Source: Phorcus lineatus (taxonomy: Eukaryota; Mollusca; Gastropoda; Trochida; Trochidae). Taken from it: a stretch of DNA of 64,000 nt. The stretch's first letter is position 1; each line of letters begins with the position of its first letter. A model generated the notes under the pieces. The model saw nothing but the letters and a program-made list of their open reading frames with translations. It was not told the DNA's origin and ran no database searches. Location: NCBI GenBank assembly GCA_921293015.1, contig OV121087.1, forward strand, positions 8,940,501 to 9,004,500, given 5' to 3'. This document shows, one piece after another, positions 1-12,702 of this stretch. Both the position numbers and the translations under genes were made by a program.

Positions 1-179
1 TGTAGCTCCATGCAAAAGGATATTTCATTGGATGAAAAATCATGATGGACATAGTCATGAATAATAACCGTAAGACACTTTGTCTGTTTCCAGGGTATTG
101 AAGGAACTCTTTGGATTCAAATACGTCGAAGTAGCAGGACGTTTGAAATTTTGTTAATATCGATTATCATCTCCACAGC

Positions 180-633
180 CATTGCTCCCAACAGAGGTAG
201 CTCCGTCATATATTCCTATGCAACCTGTGTCTTAATTCGAAGGTTCTTGTGCATGAAATGTAGAACGCTGATTGGATGCAATCAAAGTTAGTTGTACAAT
301 CAGCGACGCCGTTTCAAAACTTATCATTCAAATCACCTTAGTTATTTTCGTAAGGTTTCCAAAAGCTAATTATATTCGGATTGGCACCATGCACTTTGAG
401 TCGTCTTTACAGAACACAAACGCCTCATTTTGCGGCTGTTTCATTGCACAGGCCTGTGTGACAACAAATATGTATTATGCATAAGTTGTTTTCATTGGCT
501 GAAATATAGCCAGGTAGTTTAAACTGCAATTTTGTCCCGCTAGGTGTGACTGCCGGAAGCCCGAGAAACCTTCGTATTAAGACAGAGGTTGTATAGGATT
601 TTATGACGGAGCTACCTCTGTAAGGAGATAATG
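180..633. mobile_element. MITE-like element with long terminal inverted repeats (family P)
   Basis: The ends are inverted copies of about 55 bases, sharing the core ACAGAGGTAGCTCCGTCATA and continuing through imperfect matches to GAAGGTT on both sides. No transposase is coded inside. The same core forms the tiny palindrome at 31222-31294, so this is a family. No clear target-site duplication was found. Confidence 0.7.
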
Positions 634-2454
634 CTCCTCAGCTAACGCCGAGGTGTTTTCAAAAATTGGAGAGGACAAATGCTTGATTGTCAGCTTTTTA
701 AATCTCGTCTTTCCATGTTGCTGTAGACATGATTGAGGTACGAGGTGGATGTTTGTATATAGGGAAATGCTTGTAGCTTTGAAAAGCGATGTTATGGGTC
801 GTCAGTTAATCGGTATTCAAAGCTTTTTAAACAATCAATGATAGAAGCACTTAGATATTGTCATGGTATTTTATTTGACTGGCATACGTGTAAAATATCA
901 AATATGAAGATTTTCTTTCATAACATTACACTTGTCATCTCAGACAACTATATCAATGAAAATTATTAGTTTCACTTTCAAGTTTGAGTGCCAAGATAAC
1001 GGGTACACAATTCAAACATTTACGACAGCAAATATAATCATCTCTTGCTTTAGATCATATTCCAAAATTACTTTTTTTCAAACTGACCAACATGATTGAT
1101 CGCTTTTCGATCAAATCAAAACTTCATACCTTTATAATATCACTATAGTGAAACAATTCACAAATAAAAATAATACCATTCAACAACAATTTTAGCAACA
1201 TTTTTCGATAACATGTCGATAACACATCCCTGGTAATGAATTTCTAAACAGAATTATCATTACTGACATTTCAGGTTTATTGGGAAATTGTTCAAAGAAA
1301 TATCAATGTATTAATATCATGTATCGAGATAATGTGAGGTGAAATGGGGTGTAACTCCGTTTTCAAGAGTATTTCACGTCTTCGCGGACACTATTTATAT
1401 TGCAGAAAAATAGCCCACAACACCATTGTGGCTATTCATTGCGGTGAAACCTGCGAGCATCGGCTGGAACTATCGAACCATGGGTGGTATTACGCTGAAA
1501 TTCAGTAGCTAAAATTAACGCGTAGCATTGCACCCAAACCCTACTGCGTGTAGAACAGTTGTCTACTGCAGAGAAAGGTGCCGAGCCCCTGGCGGGATAC
1601 GAACCACGGAGCTCTTGATCCGAAGCCGAACGCGTTAACCACAGGGCTATCCCGCACCATCAGGTATCGAGGCGACATTCTTTGAATAAAACCCCGAAAT
1701 AGTGGAATATTTGTGCGTTATACCATTCGTCCCTGAGAAATAGCTTAAAGTGACACATATATATAGTATGTTTCATGAATTTGTTTGTGGCTCGAATAAG
1801 TACAAAAATACTGTATATCTTGCATTTAGTTCAAATCGCCCTTCTAAAGTTACACATTTATCTCTAAAATGCCCAAATTTCTATATTTTCTTTTTTTCAT
1901 TTGTCATCGAAAAAGGCCACACAAATGTTAAGAAGTCGACATTATGTGTCCTATATTAGTGAAATGACCAATCTATCACTACCAAACTATATTTGTAGTT
2001 GTATCTGGCATATATGTACATACCTCTCCGATATTATGTTTGAGCTATTGGCGCCCGCTAATGGCCAGTTTTCGATCACAAGCATTAAGATTCCAACTTT
2101 TGGAATTTAGGAAAAGCCAATAATTCTTGGTCAAATATGAAAATTTATGAAGGTTGTCATATTTGATACAAGCAACATACTCTTTGCTCCTATTACCTCA
2201 TACTAATAGTGTTGTACCTTTGATTTCAGTATGCAGCTTATAAGTTTCCACGATGGTTTGCTTTTCTGGTAATATGTCGCCTGTTTGTCGTCTCCAACGA
2301 AGAATCTGCCGTCTTCTGGGCAGACATATGCCAACACACACAATAATGATTTGTAAAAAATGCTTTCAATGATTGATAATGGCATCAACTTTCGACTTCT
2401 TATGCAGAATCATTTCTTCTTCACGATTGACAAGATCGATTCACACAATTGTGA
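634..2454. other. Intergenic, left of the SDR array
   Basis: AT-rich. Holds the SINE S1 copy at 1336-1657; otherwise no exon, RNA gene or clear repeat was recognised. No convincing polyadenylation signal was fixed for the left SDR copy. Confidence 0.5.
1336..1657 (-). mobile_element. tRNA-derived SINE (family S1), nearly full length
   Basis: Minus-strand copy. The tRNA-like head (GGGATAGCCCTGTGGTTAAC, then a B-box-like GGTTCGTATCC) is at the high-coordinate end, followed by the body with ACCACCCATGGTTCG and GCATCGGC-type words, and a tail ending in CACCTCAC. Compare 16633-16950. Confidence 0.8.
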
Positions 2455-3828
2455 TTAATTGCGAAGACGAAGTCCCCCATCAGCATACAGTAGTTCTCCC
2501 GTTACAAACGAGGCGAGGTCTGAAGCAAGGAACGCTGCTACCTTCGCAATCTCTTCAGGTGTTGCTGATCTCCGCAGAGAAGAATTCAAACCATAGTTTT
2601 CCTCTATCTGAAAAATACCATTTGACATGACAAATGTTTTATCAAAGAACACTACGTGTTTCTTTTTAACAGAACCCATTTGAATGCAGAAATGTATTTG
2701 CTTTATATCTTATATGGAAGATATAATTTATAATATTCATATATTATTATAGCCTTTCTTTGAATTTATAACAAATAAATTAACATTTCAAATGGTGGGG
2801 TAGTCGGCTAAACAAAAACTGAGTCATGAATACAGCGCCCTTTTGCGGAAGCAAAATTACATATTTATCGGGGAAACAGTTTATAATGACGAGTCGAAAA
2901 TGTGTAAAGTTTATAGAAAACGGAAAAAGCACAACAGATGACAGATGTCGATCTGATGAGCTTAAATGGACTTAGATGTTTATGTGATGTATAAAATATG
3001 TCATGAATTCCTTCATACTTCCTGGGCATTCTTTATATTGCTTCGATGTAGAATATTAGTTGACAAAGTGAAACCAGGACTGAAACAGAAGAAATATCAC
3101 AGTTATATTGTTTTAAAGATGTCTTCATTTGGAAAAGTTTATAAAGTTCATATTATTGACTTTCATGTTCATGCTTATTAATCAGGAATATCAAAAAGCT
3201 ACCGACGTCCATTTCCCTTTCCTAATCATTGCGATTGTCAGTTGAGGTTCAATATGGTCGCGAGAAAACTTCAACAAAGGCAAGCCTCATTTGAAAATCA
3301 TGAATGAAGTGATATGCTGACATATACCATAAGAGAGGTTCTTTCAACTGACAGAGCTTTCCTTACTCTATTCTCAAAAATCCCATTTCCATTAGCAACA
3401 ACAAGGCATAGAGGTAAAACACAACCATGAAAGTTAAGAATAGTAAGTAAAAGTAAAATGCCTTGATCAAGATAGATTGGGATAACAAAAGCGTGCAAGG
3501 TTTCCAAACACAGATTAAACTTACTTCACAGCATTGACACGAACTCCCCTTGGTCCAAGTTCTAAAATCGAAACATGTTATTCAAGGTTAGATAAGGTAT
3601 TTTGTTCAACGTCACTCATAACTCATAATAATATGGATTAGCATATGTGACTGAAAAGGTTTTCCAGACGAGTAAACAATACGAGTGCGATACCCTTATC
3701 TCTATCACATAAAAAAGACCCCAAGTGATAAGTAAGTATCAAAGTGATAAGTTTTTATTAACTTTTTTATTTTGAAAATGTAAATCTGAAAATAAAAAAG
3801 CATCTGAAACCACGACTGAGAGGACCTA

Positions 3829-3916
3829 CCAGAGATTGTTGTAAACCCTGATAGGGACAAACCATGAACACAAAGGGTCTGAGGTTTACCCGAGTAACGG
3901 GGTTAACAATCTCTGG
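3829..3916. repeat. Imperfect 88-bp palindrome in SDR1 intron
   Basis: CCAGAGATTGTT at the left is matched by AACAATCTCTGG at the right, with further weaker pairing (TAAACCC/GGGGTTAA and GGTTTACCC) inward. It could be a minimal inverted-repeat element. It lies in the interval where SDR exon 6 would be expected. Confidence 0.5.
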
Positions 3917-6075
3917 AAAGTATTTGTAGGGCTGTTTTCTCTTTCTTATCAACTGTCAAAGTTAAGATAACCTTAAACTAATCTAAAGATAACATCGATA
4001 CTAAAATGGTCTATAATTCAATTGGTTACACGGTAGAGAACACTGACATCATTTAACAAAATTCCATGCACTGTTTCAATTTAAAGAGGATGTCTCCCCC
4101 GTTACCGTAATATCAAGCCATTGAATATAAGATTTTAATTAGTGTAATTAAGCTAACATCTGAATCGGCTCGTTTCAAGTACGGGGACCGTAACCATAGC
4201 ACACGATCTTGAAAAGGCTATTTGAAATGAAACATTATACCTAAGGTAGGTTGATAAAGACATTGAAAGTTCAGCAGCAAAACGACAAAACTCTCACATC
4301 CACGGGAACTCGTATTAACTTTACATTTACTGTGCACTAATTTTGAAATATGAGTTTGCTTTTTGTCTGAAACTAAAATAAAACCATTTGCACAAAAAAC
4401 AAGATTATCATTCCTTTGTAATGAGAATATCAAATCAAGGTTTTTAACAATGTTCGTCTAATGTTTCTCCTTCAAACACATTTTAAGCTTTTTTTCTTTA
4501 AAAAGTTCAAAGAAAATTGTATTATATCTACGTATTGATAATGGTAAGTTAAAATACTTACCAGTAAACTTGAGGTGCAGCTTGATATATTTACAACGTT
4601 ACCTGTAAAGTTGAATATATAGAGGATAATAAACGATCGGAAGTATAATACAATCTTAAGTAAAGGGCGAAAGGGGTAAAAAGTATTTTTACAAATCCTA
4701 CCGATTTTAAACTACGAAATGTTTTCATAATTGTGAATGCGACATATAGATATGATTTAGGATGCCTATATAAAGGTTAATATTTCTAATATTTTCACAT
4801 TCAAAATCAATATAGAAATGTGGTATAGTTTGAGTCGCTGTCAGAAGGTATGAAGTTTGTTACATGGGACTGTGCAGAGAAGCACACGTAGCCATTGCAG
4901 CTTTGCATTTAACAATTATAGCCATGAATGAACTTAGTGTTATGTAACACGTGATTAAGACTAGAAATAAATCACCAACAATGTACATTAAGTAGTTATA
5001 AAAACATAATACAGATAAATATTAACAAATGATATTGTCCCTCACCGCATGGAGATTGCACTTACAACTACATGTACATATTGTAGTTTGCTCTCATCTT
5101 GATATATTTTTCCGGTATTTTTTACATACTTTCCAAAATAAATGTTTTCGAAATTTGTTTTCAGTTGAATTTAAGAAAAAACTTCAATCGTGTTCTTAAG
5201 TATGATAAACATCTTCAATCGAATGTGTCACAACGTAAGAAATTTCCAGTAAGAAATTTATATTAAAAATAGCCGTCATGATTTCACACAGCAATATACC
5301 CAACGGGCGAATAATGATCAAATATGAAAGATTTTGAATAATACACCATATTGATACGCTCTTGAGAGTTTCATGAATGTCAAGCCACGACCAACAACAA
5401 CAAAAGCCCCCCAGTTCAAAAGTCGTGTTACCTTTCGACTTGACAAGGTGCGGTATGGCGAGTTTAGTCAACAGGACAGGCGCCTTCAGGTTGATATTCA
5501 TTATACTGTCATAGTGGTCCTCTGGGAGGTCTTCAAATAAATCTCGGTATACGATTCCAGCATTGTTGACCTATAACATGAATGAAAAAGAAAATTACAA
5601 AAGAATAATAATATTCAACAAACTAAGACATTATTTACAACTTCATAGTTTTCGAGTAAATATTAGTCAAATAGATTTTGGATATTTGTTCATTAAATTT
5701 CTTTTAAAAAACATTTGAAAACACTCTATACATGAAGGTGTTGCAATAGATATCGTCATGTCGTATGATTACGAATAAAAATCCTATTGTATGACAAGGA
5801 AGAAGTGAGCACATCTCACAACACCGCCTGTAGTTTGACCGCCTTTATGCCACATAAATCATTTGAAACGTGTAGTCAACATATCAACTACTGAGGATTA
5901 CACTCAAAGATATATGATGTTCTTACATATCTGGACATTTAAAGGTAAACACAAAAGTAAAAATAGTTTTGGTAGAAAAGTGTGCACACTGGAGTTTTAA
6001 CCCATGTAAGGTACATCCACAGCCATACATGTGTAGGTAACATCCTAAGAATCTGAAGCTTTCAGTAAAAACTCC

Positions 6076-6099
6076 GGGGGGGGGGGGGGGGGGGGGGGG
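6076..6099. repeat. 24-base G run
   Basis: Pure G homopolymer followed by GC-rich sequence. The length may be unreliable because of sequencing or assembly. Confidence 0.9.
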
Positions 6100-6187
6100 A
6101 ATTCGGGCGCGCGGTCACACGGACGCACAGATGGACAGGCAAAGCTCTCTTTATCAACAACTCTGTCGTACGGAGGATATAGAAAGA

Positions 6188-6368
6188 CGAGGTGATATCG
6201 GGTTCAACGCCGCTTTCAAGAGTTTCATTTATACCTCGGCTGCCAGTATTATTGCAGACGAAAGCCTGCAACACCATTGTGGCTATGCATTGCGATGGAA
6301 CCTGAGAGCATCGTCTGGAATTAGCGAACCACAGGTGGTACTGCACTGAAACCCAGTGTAGCATTACA
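6188..6368 (-). mobile_element. SINE S1, head missing
   Basis: Minus-strand partial copy: body and GCGGCGTT-type tail are recognisable, the tRNA-like head is absent. A 24-base G run lies about 90 bases to the left. Confidence 0.7.
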
Positions 6369-7796
6369 GAAAGATGAAGGTTGATGTTAAAAACATATCA
6401 TGGGGTTATGTGAGTCTAGTTACTCAACTTATCATTATGGTGAAAAATAATAATCGAGAGATTTGTTGACTAACAACCAATCGCAATTAGATTTTTCAAG
6501 TTTTAGTGTCTAATTACTAACTTCATCACCTTCAGTAAAATATTTATTGTATGGTGAAATATACCATTAATCGGTGAAAATAAAATCATTAGTTACACTC
6601 CTGAAGTAGAAAATCATATACTTACACTCGAGGCTGCGCCAGCCACTCGTGAAAATATAAGTTTCTACTTCACTCCATGACATATATACATGGTATTCGA
6701 CGAGAAATGTCAAATATCCTCTATATATGTCTTTAAACATGTGTATATAACATCTACATAGTACATATTTAGTTATATTATCATTATGGAATCCATACAT
6801 GTTGGAACCATATCAAGAAGCTTGTCACTCTCGGTACAAATCGGCCCTTTTGTCAACCTTGTGTTTGTCGTAGTAAACATATACTCCATTATTATCAACT
6901 TCATTTTTTAAATTTTTTAAATTTAAATATCCCACTGACATAACTTGATTTAAACATTGGAGATGAGGTCGTTCCAACGCAAACAATTGCTTTGTGGACG
7001 TCTTGAGCAACAAAATGATAAGGTCAAACAAACAAAGTGCAAGATATAAAAAGAATTCTCCACTGATGAATAAATTAAAGTGTTATGGTGTTAAATGTTC
7101 GTCTGTCCCTGTAAACACGTGTGATGGATTTGAGTTGTTATGTAGATGATAAATGGACACACGTTAATTTTCATATATATCGAATTTATTTCCAGTGCCC
7201 GTGCACCTACCAGAATGTCAAGTTGACCGAACTTGTCCATGGTTTGAGTAACTAGCTCCCTGCGGTCTTCAACTCGAACCATGTCACCAACTGTCGTCAG
7301 TATCTTGAAAGTTGAAAGAAAAAGGTGATATGTAATTCAAACAGAATTTCCTTTTTAACATTTCTTCTTTTCATTTCCTGATTTTGCTCATATATTATTT
7401 AGGATGGAAAAATGGAATTATTCAAAAGTTACGAAGAAGATTTAAAAAGTTGCGTAACTAAGCCGATATCATTATCATAGGATCAAAATGTTTTATCAAA
7501 AGGACAAAAACAGAATCCGCTTTTGAGTAATCAAAAGAAACAAGAATTTATACGAAAAGAACATTTATATTTGTAAAGTAAGAGAACATTATCCAAAAGT
7601 TTAAGTAGGATACTATTCGACGAAATAGGTGACAGATTTTAGATCTTACTTCGCTCCTGCCAAGATTCGTCTTTGATGCAACATCATGCAAGTTGTCCGG
7701 TTTTCGACCAGCAAGTGAAAGTCTCGCTCCTTGGTTTGCAAAGTATTCAGCAATGGCTGCTCCGATACCAGAACTCGCACCTAGTTTACACAAAAA

Positions 7797-8586
7797 ATCA
7801 ACATGCTATTCTTGAAACACCTTAAATCCCCGAGCATAACATGTTTCAATAACCGGGTTCAGGTATACGGGAAATGCAATTATAACTTGTGTAATATGCT
7901 ACGACTTTTGAAGAAATATAATCTGAGTAACGTGTTACATAAGTATGTAACCTGTTCAATAACGCCTGACAAAGCTAGTATGAATCGTCTGGTTACTGAT
8001 CGTATTAGACAGTCAGAGACTGAAACACTGACCAGGCAGATATGCAGCAGAGAAGAACTAAAGAGATATGTTCTAATCAGATCATCCGGAGTTTTGAACA
8101 TATGGCAACTTGCAATTGACACTCCTCATAATATGCAAATGCTATCAACTATCGCAAAGCTTGGTGTTAGCAAAATTAAGTCAGGGCAGTGTGAGTGTGG
8201 AATATTTGCACATGACATTGTGAAACATGTTTGTATGTTTTGTCCTAGGACTATGAACGAAAGAAACAAACTCTTTGAAAGATTATGTGACGTAATTGAT
8301 TTAAATGTGTTTGTTAACCTATGGAATAACGATGATGACATCATTATGTCCTTTCTGTTTGGAGGATTGCCTCATTGTGTAAATGACATTACTTTCCATA
8401 TATGGAAAGAATGTATGCTCATGATAGCTAAAAGTTTAAACAAGTGGAAATATCTTTTAATCCCTCATTATGTCATGTAAATTACATTAATTATTCTCTG
8501 TAAACTTTGTTTGATGTAAATATGACATGCTTCAACACTTTGTAATCTTCAAACTTGGAGGAAATAAAGTCGATCTATCTATCTAA
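7797..8586 (+). mobile_element. 5'-truncated LINE: reverse-transcriptase C-terminal region and tail
   Basis: An open frame of 225 codons (7803-8480) has a zinc-knuckle-like pattern, CECG, then H and CMFCP followed by R (residues about 139-160), typical of the C-terminus of non-LTR retrotransposon ORF2. The polymerase core is not present. The 3' end is GGAAATAAAGTC followed by a TCTATCTATCTA run, a common LINE ending. It lies antisense in intron 1 of the left SDR copy. A related fragment is at 30880-31478. Clade not resolved. Confidence 0.65.
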
Positions 8587-9415
8587 CTTGTATGTTATAA
8601 TAAGTATGACAGCACGATATTAACTGTTCTTAATCGCATTTTCTGCATGGTTCTCTCGCCTAAGTTCATTTACATATTGGATGTTGTATTATGAAATGCA
8701 GATGGCGATATCACACATCTGGTTCCCATGGTTACCTTTATCTAACCTATTTAATACAGTCAACACACAAATCTGTCAGCTTTAAGTTTTTTTAAAAAAA
8801 TTCAAATGCTTGATGTTTATAAACAAAATTGATCAATTGACACGCGCGAGCTGCGGCTCAATGTGGTGTTGGCGATCGAAATATTTACAAATAGATCTGA
8901 TGTATCTTTAATTGTGCGCATATCTAACTGATGAAAACAAATAAATCATTATTTACAGCGACAGTCTAATAATGAAATATTCCAGAGTGTATAGAGCATA
9001 TCTTAAGATATTTTGTCTTCCAAGATTGTACGGTACAGGCCTACCAGCAAGAAGGGATACCCCTCAGCTAAAAATAGCTTTCTTTAATCCAACCTTTTCC
9101 ACAAAATGCTTTTATCTTCATTGCAATGGACACCTTTGCACACATGCTAATAAAACGATTGATTTGTAGTTTATCGTCAACACATATGATATAATAGAAA
9201 ATATTATACCTGTGATAAGAGCAACCTTTCCTCTTAGCGACTGCATGTTGAGGTAGATGGTTTTCCGTTTCCTAGATCATGACATTAGGTCAGCTCATGA
9301 TACGGTTTGCGTTACCTGTTGACCAATGGTTGACCTGCATGGACTAACAGCAATGCTCCCTGGCTGCACTTGATTTGCCGACCCAAGTTCACTGACGTGA
9401 ATAGAATGCCGGGTA

Positions 9416-9895
9416 AAAGGGGCACAGAGTATGTTGTTGGGATCAAATATGGCAAACTTCATAAATAGTATTTCTCACCGACATGTAGTGGTTGCTTCTG
9501 AAAATCACGATGCTTATCAGTCAGCATAGTTACAATAAACAGGGGAAAAATCGATATTTATGAACGAAAACCGGACAATGGCGCGCGCCACTGACTCAAT
9601 AGTAATATTGGAAACTTATTCATGGCAGACACAACGGAGATATATGTTGGTATTGCTTAATATGTCATTTAACTGATATACATGTTACTGGGGCGCTGAA
9701 TTTCGGCTTCTTAACATTAATATGGTTGTTTTTGATTTACAATCGGAAAAAAAATATCTTAATTTTTTCATTTAAGAGATAAAGATGCAACTTTAGATAC
9801 GCTATTTGATCCTTCCTCAGGTCATTTGTAATTTTGGCTCTATTAAAGCCACATACAAAACTCACGAAACATACTATGTGTCACTTTAAGAGGCA
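9416..9895. repeat. Dispersed repeat R1 upstream of SDR1
   Basis: Shares GGGGCACAGAGTATGTTGTT, AAACCGGACAATGGCGC and a GACACAACGGAGATA-like segment with 38981-39175, and a longer diverged stretch with 22648-23420. It covers the region just 5' of the SDR1 start, so it may hold or interrupt promoter sequence. Confidence 0.7.
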
Positions 9896-10272
9896 TGTCC
9901 ATACTTTGAGAGGTTAACTCGAGATGCGAGAAACATATATGTCGCAGGCAGTGAAGATTGCATAATACAGACATATGAATGCGGTATAAAAAAGTATAAA
10001 AGGGCGGATTTTCGTTTGGGAAGAATGCGCCCTATGGGTGTCATATGTATAATCATGAATGAAAACTGTTACGAAAGTAAATCTATATTTAGCACTCGTA
10101 CGTCTCCGCATCATCTGTTTACGTAACATTGAAATATGTGTATGACGTCACTCAATATGTAGAGAGCTGAAGTAATACAGGCTTGAACCGTTCGCCTGTG
10201 TTATCTCTTGATACAAGTGCCCTGATAACAAACAAGTAACAAAACAAAAACCGTTGATCAAAGAATATGTGT

Positions 10273-10904
10273 CTTAAAGGCACTAGTGCACGCTTTTACG
10301 GTTTAAATTGGCTATTTTAAGGTTTTAGAGGACTTATGCATTCACTTAAGCTTTCTATCGATGCAATGAAATACTTAAAATTCTTTACAATTGACCTGCA
10401 ATCAACAATGAAAAAATTTAGAGAGCCGCTGTCGGCTTGGACATCTAACAAATCGAAGGTTAGCTGTGCACAAAACGGATAAATTTTAGACAGTTGAAAG
10501 CGGCTGAACTATTATTATGTGCAGCTGTTAAATTAACCTAAACTCTGAACTGTGAACAAATAATGAATTATGTTTTATAAAAGCAATGTTGTAAATAAAC
10601 CGATTTAATAACACAGTATTAGCATTGTTATTAGATTGACCATAGCGGCTGCTGTTTCCGCTTTTCTGGTTATGAGCAAAATCTTAATATTTCCGATATC
10701 GTAGTTCATGCGGATTTATTGTAACGTAACATTAAATACTTCCGGTTTTTAAAAATCAACTTTACTACCTGAATACGTAAATATATGTTAAATAACTTAC
10801 GAGGTAGATTACTTGAGTGAGGATTTTGAATAATATCGAGAGATATGCAGTATCTGTGCATTCGTTGTGTTAAAGAAATATTGGTGTGCACTAGTGCGTT
10901 TAAG
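10273..10904. mobile_element. Short element with 19-bp inverted ends at TTAA sites
   Basis: The left end CTTAAAGGCACTAGTGCAC (10273-10291) and right end (10886-10904, reverse complement CTTAAACGCACTAGTGCAC) match at 18 of 19 bases. TTAA lies at both edges, as in TTAA-targeting elements. No transposase inside. Family assignment is inference. Confidence 0.5.
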
Positions 10905-11698
10905 GAGAATTAGTTTTATTTATGTTCAATGCCCGACGTCTTTTTTGTATACAATTACCATGCATGTATGAGAATTACGACTCTCAAAATTTTCTATTTT
11001 TGAAGGCTTTTGGGAGGGGTGCGCACCCCCACAATTACATTAGTAATTAAGCTAGATTTATCTCTTTTAATCACTATGTATGTTATATTTATTGAATATT
11101 CGACGGAAATTTAGATTTCATTTGATGAATGCTTACATGAATTTTGATGTTGCTAGAAGTATTTTGAACACAACAAGTTGCATTCACAGAGTTTGATAGC
11201 AACATCAGGAGGCATGGATGGATTCGCCGTCGTGTTGTGAAATCAAACGCAACCCCTCTGTCCGGGGCTGAACTCTTCAACTCGGGAGGTTAGTTGAAGC
11301 GCGGAAGAGTACATATAAGAAATACTATACAGGTCGTGATTTCAAATGCGTTTTTCATGCCATTTGGGTTTCATACTCTTTCCCACTGTTTCCAACTTAG
11401 ATAACTTCAGATTATTATTGAAGGTAAAACAGATTGTTTGCATATGTATATTTAGTCATACGTCAAAGCTACAACGCTACTGGTTAATTTTACCGTTTAC
11501 CATGGTTCTTCTTTCTCAGTGCTTTTAGTATTCAGTATAACGTGTGAGTATAAAGCGCTCGAAATCCGCGAAATATCAGACATATAGTTCCATAATATAG
11601 TAAACTAGTCAGTTACAAATGTATTACTTTGTAACAACAGTAAGTTTCGCTGGAAAAATAAAATTAAAACAATTCTTTCAATATTGACACCAGCTTAA

Positions 11699-11925
11699 CC
11701 TGGAGAGGCCGTTTCTAGACTAAAATTTAGTCTATGAAATATTCTTAAAATTTACTGTTTCTTCATTCATAACATTCTTTTCTTTGGGCTCTTAGCTTTT
11801 TCCCGTTCCTGCGGTCCAATCTAAATTTGCTGAATGAGGACCCAGACTGTCTGCTTTTTATTCACAGTCATGAAGTAGGACGCGGCCCTTTCACGCACTG
11901 TTGAATACAAGGTCACTATTTGTAC
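11699..11925 (-). mobile_element. SINE S2, head-truncated copy
   Basis: Shares with 32980-33261 the ordered words TTTAGTCTATGAAA, CTTCATTCAT, TTTCTTTGGGCTC, AGACTGT and CACAGTCATGAAGTAGGAC. No tRNA-like head is left. Confidence 0.55.
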
Positions 11926-12702
11926 CCTCTTGTGTTACTCTCATCGTTGAAATGAAACGATATGAATACTAAAACACATAATTCAAAGCTCGCTATACTT
12001 GGATGATGGGGGAGGGAGCTTTACGTATTTCAAGGAAGGAAATGGGAGGTTCACCAGAATTATACGTTTTTAGCATGCTGTTCATCTAAAACAGATTTTT
12101 TAAAGGGATTGTCATATCCCCCTGCCCTGGATCCGGTATTTTATGATAACAAAGTTGTGTTACAAATTAGACGAGCGTTGTGATATGCCATCTTCTGGCG
12201 ACTCTGTCTTATGGTATTGTACTGGGGTCAGCTTTCTGATAAACAATTCTGATATTGTTTTCGCGGGGGGCAGACCTCCCGTCTTAGCCGTAAAGACAAA
12301 ATGAAGGACGGACATCCTCGTATTTAAAACATGTTTATTTCCTGTAAAATGTGTTATATAATCAAATATTGAATCGTCAGCCATACATGTTTGATGGCTG
12401 ACGGATGAGAATTAAATATTAAATATCATGCCTACTAATAGAATACGTTTTCGACTGCAAATAAAAAAAGTTTCTTTCTTTAATTCAAATCTGACACCGA
12501 TCAATCGTTCGTTTGCAGTAAACACATGCTATTTTAATCATTTTGTAGGATGAAGAATTCGTATTTTGGTAGAAATAATGAAAAATGACAGAAAACGAAC
12601 ATAGTTTCTGATAATGATAGTCTTATCAGTACATGTTCAACCCAACGCAATTTGTATTGTTTAGTGTAGAATCATTACTAAACCAAATGATTCAAATTGT
12701 GA

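Larger units (their letters stand above)
2455..9246 (-). pseudogene. SDR-family oxidoreductase, left copy (SDR1), catalytic exon missing
   Basis: Same gene plan as the middle copy. Exons in transcript order: 9210-9246, 7650-7780, 7211-7303, 5432-5570, 4562-4602, then 3525-3561, 3019-3079, 2455-2607. All show sound splice borders and the motifs TGASSGIG, NNAG, NPG and TGELLYADGG. The 70-nt exon that carries YxxxK (exon 6) was not found between 3561 and 4562. Exon 5 ends on a codon boundary while the next exon starts with two bases of a split codon, so skipping shifts the frame. I therefore call it a probable pseudogene or catalytically dead locus, although every other exon is open. A diverged exon 6, an assembly gap or a non-canonical transcript are alternatives. 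A LINE 3' fragment lies in intron 1 directly beside the exon 2 acceptor. Confidence 0.7.

Noticed and set aside
2373..2630. 85-codon plus-strand frame repeated near 12.6 and 25.1 kb
   Set aside because: It is the antisense shadow of the SDR last exon, which explains the three-fold recurrence.
6062..6364. 100-codon minus-strand frame ending in a proline run
   Set aside because: The proline run is the G homopolymer and the rest is SINE sequence.
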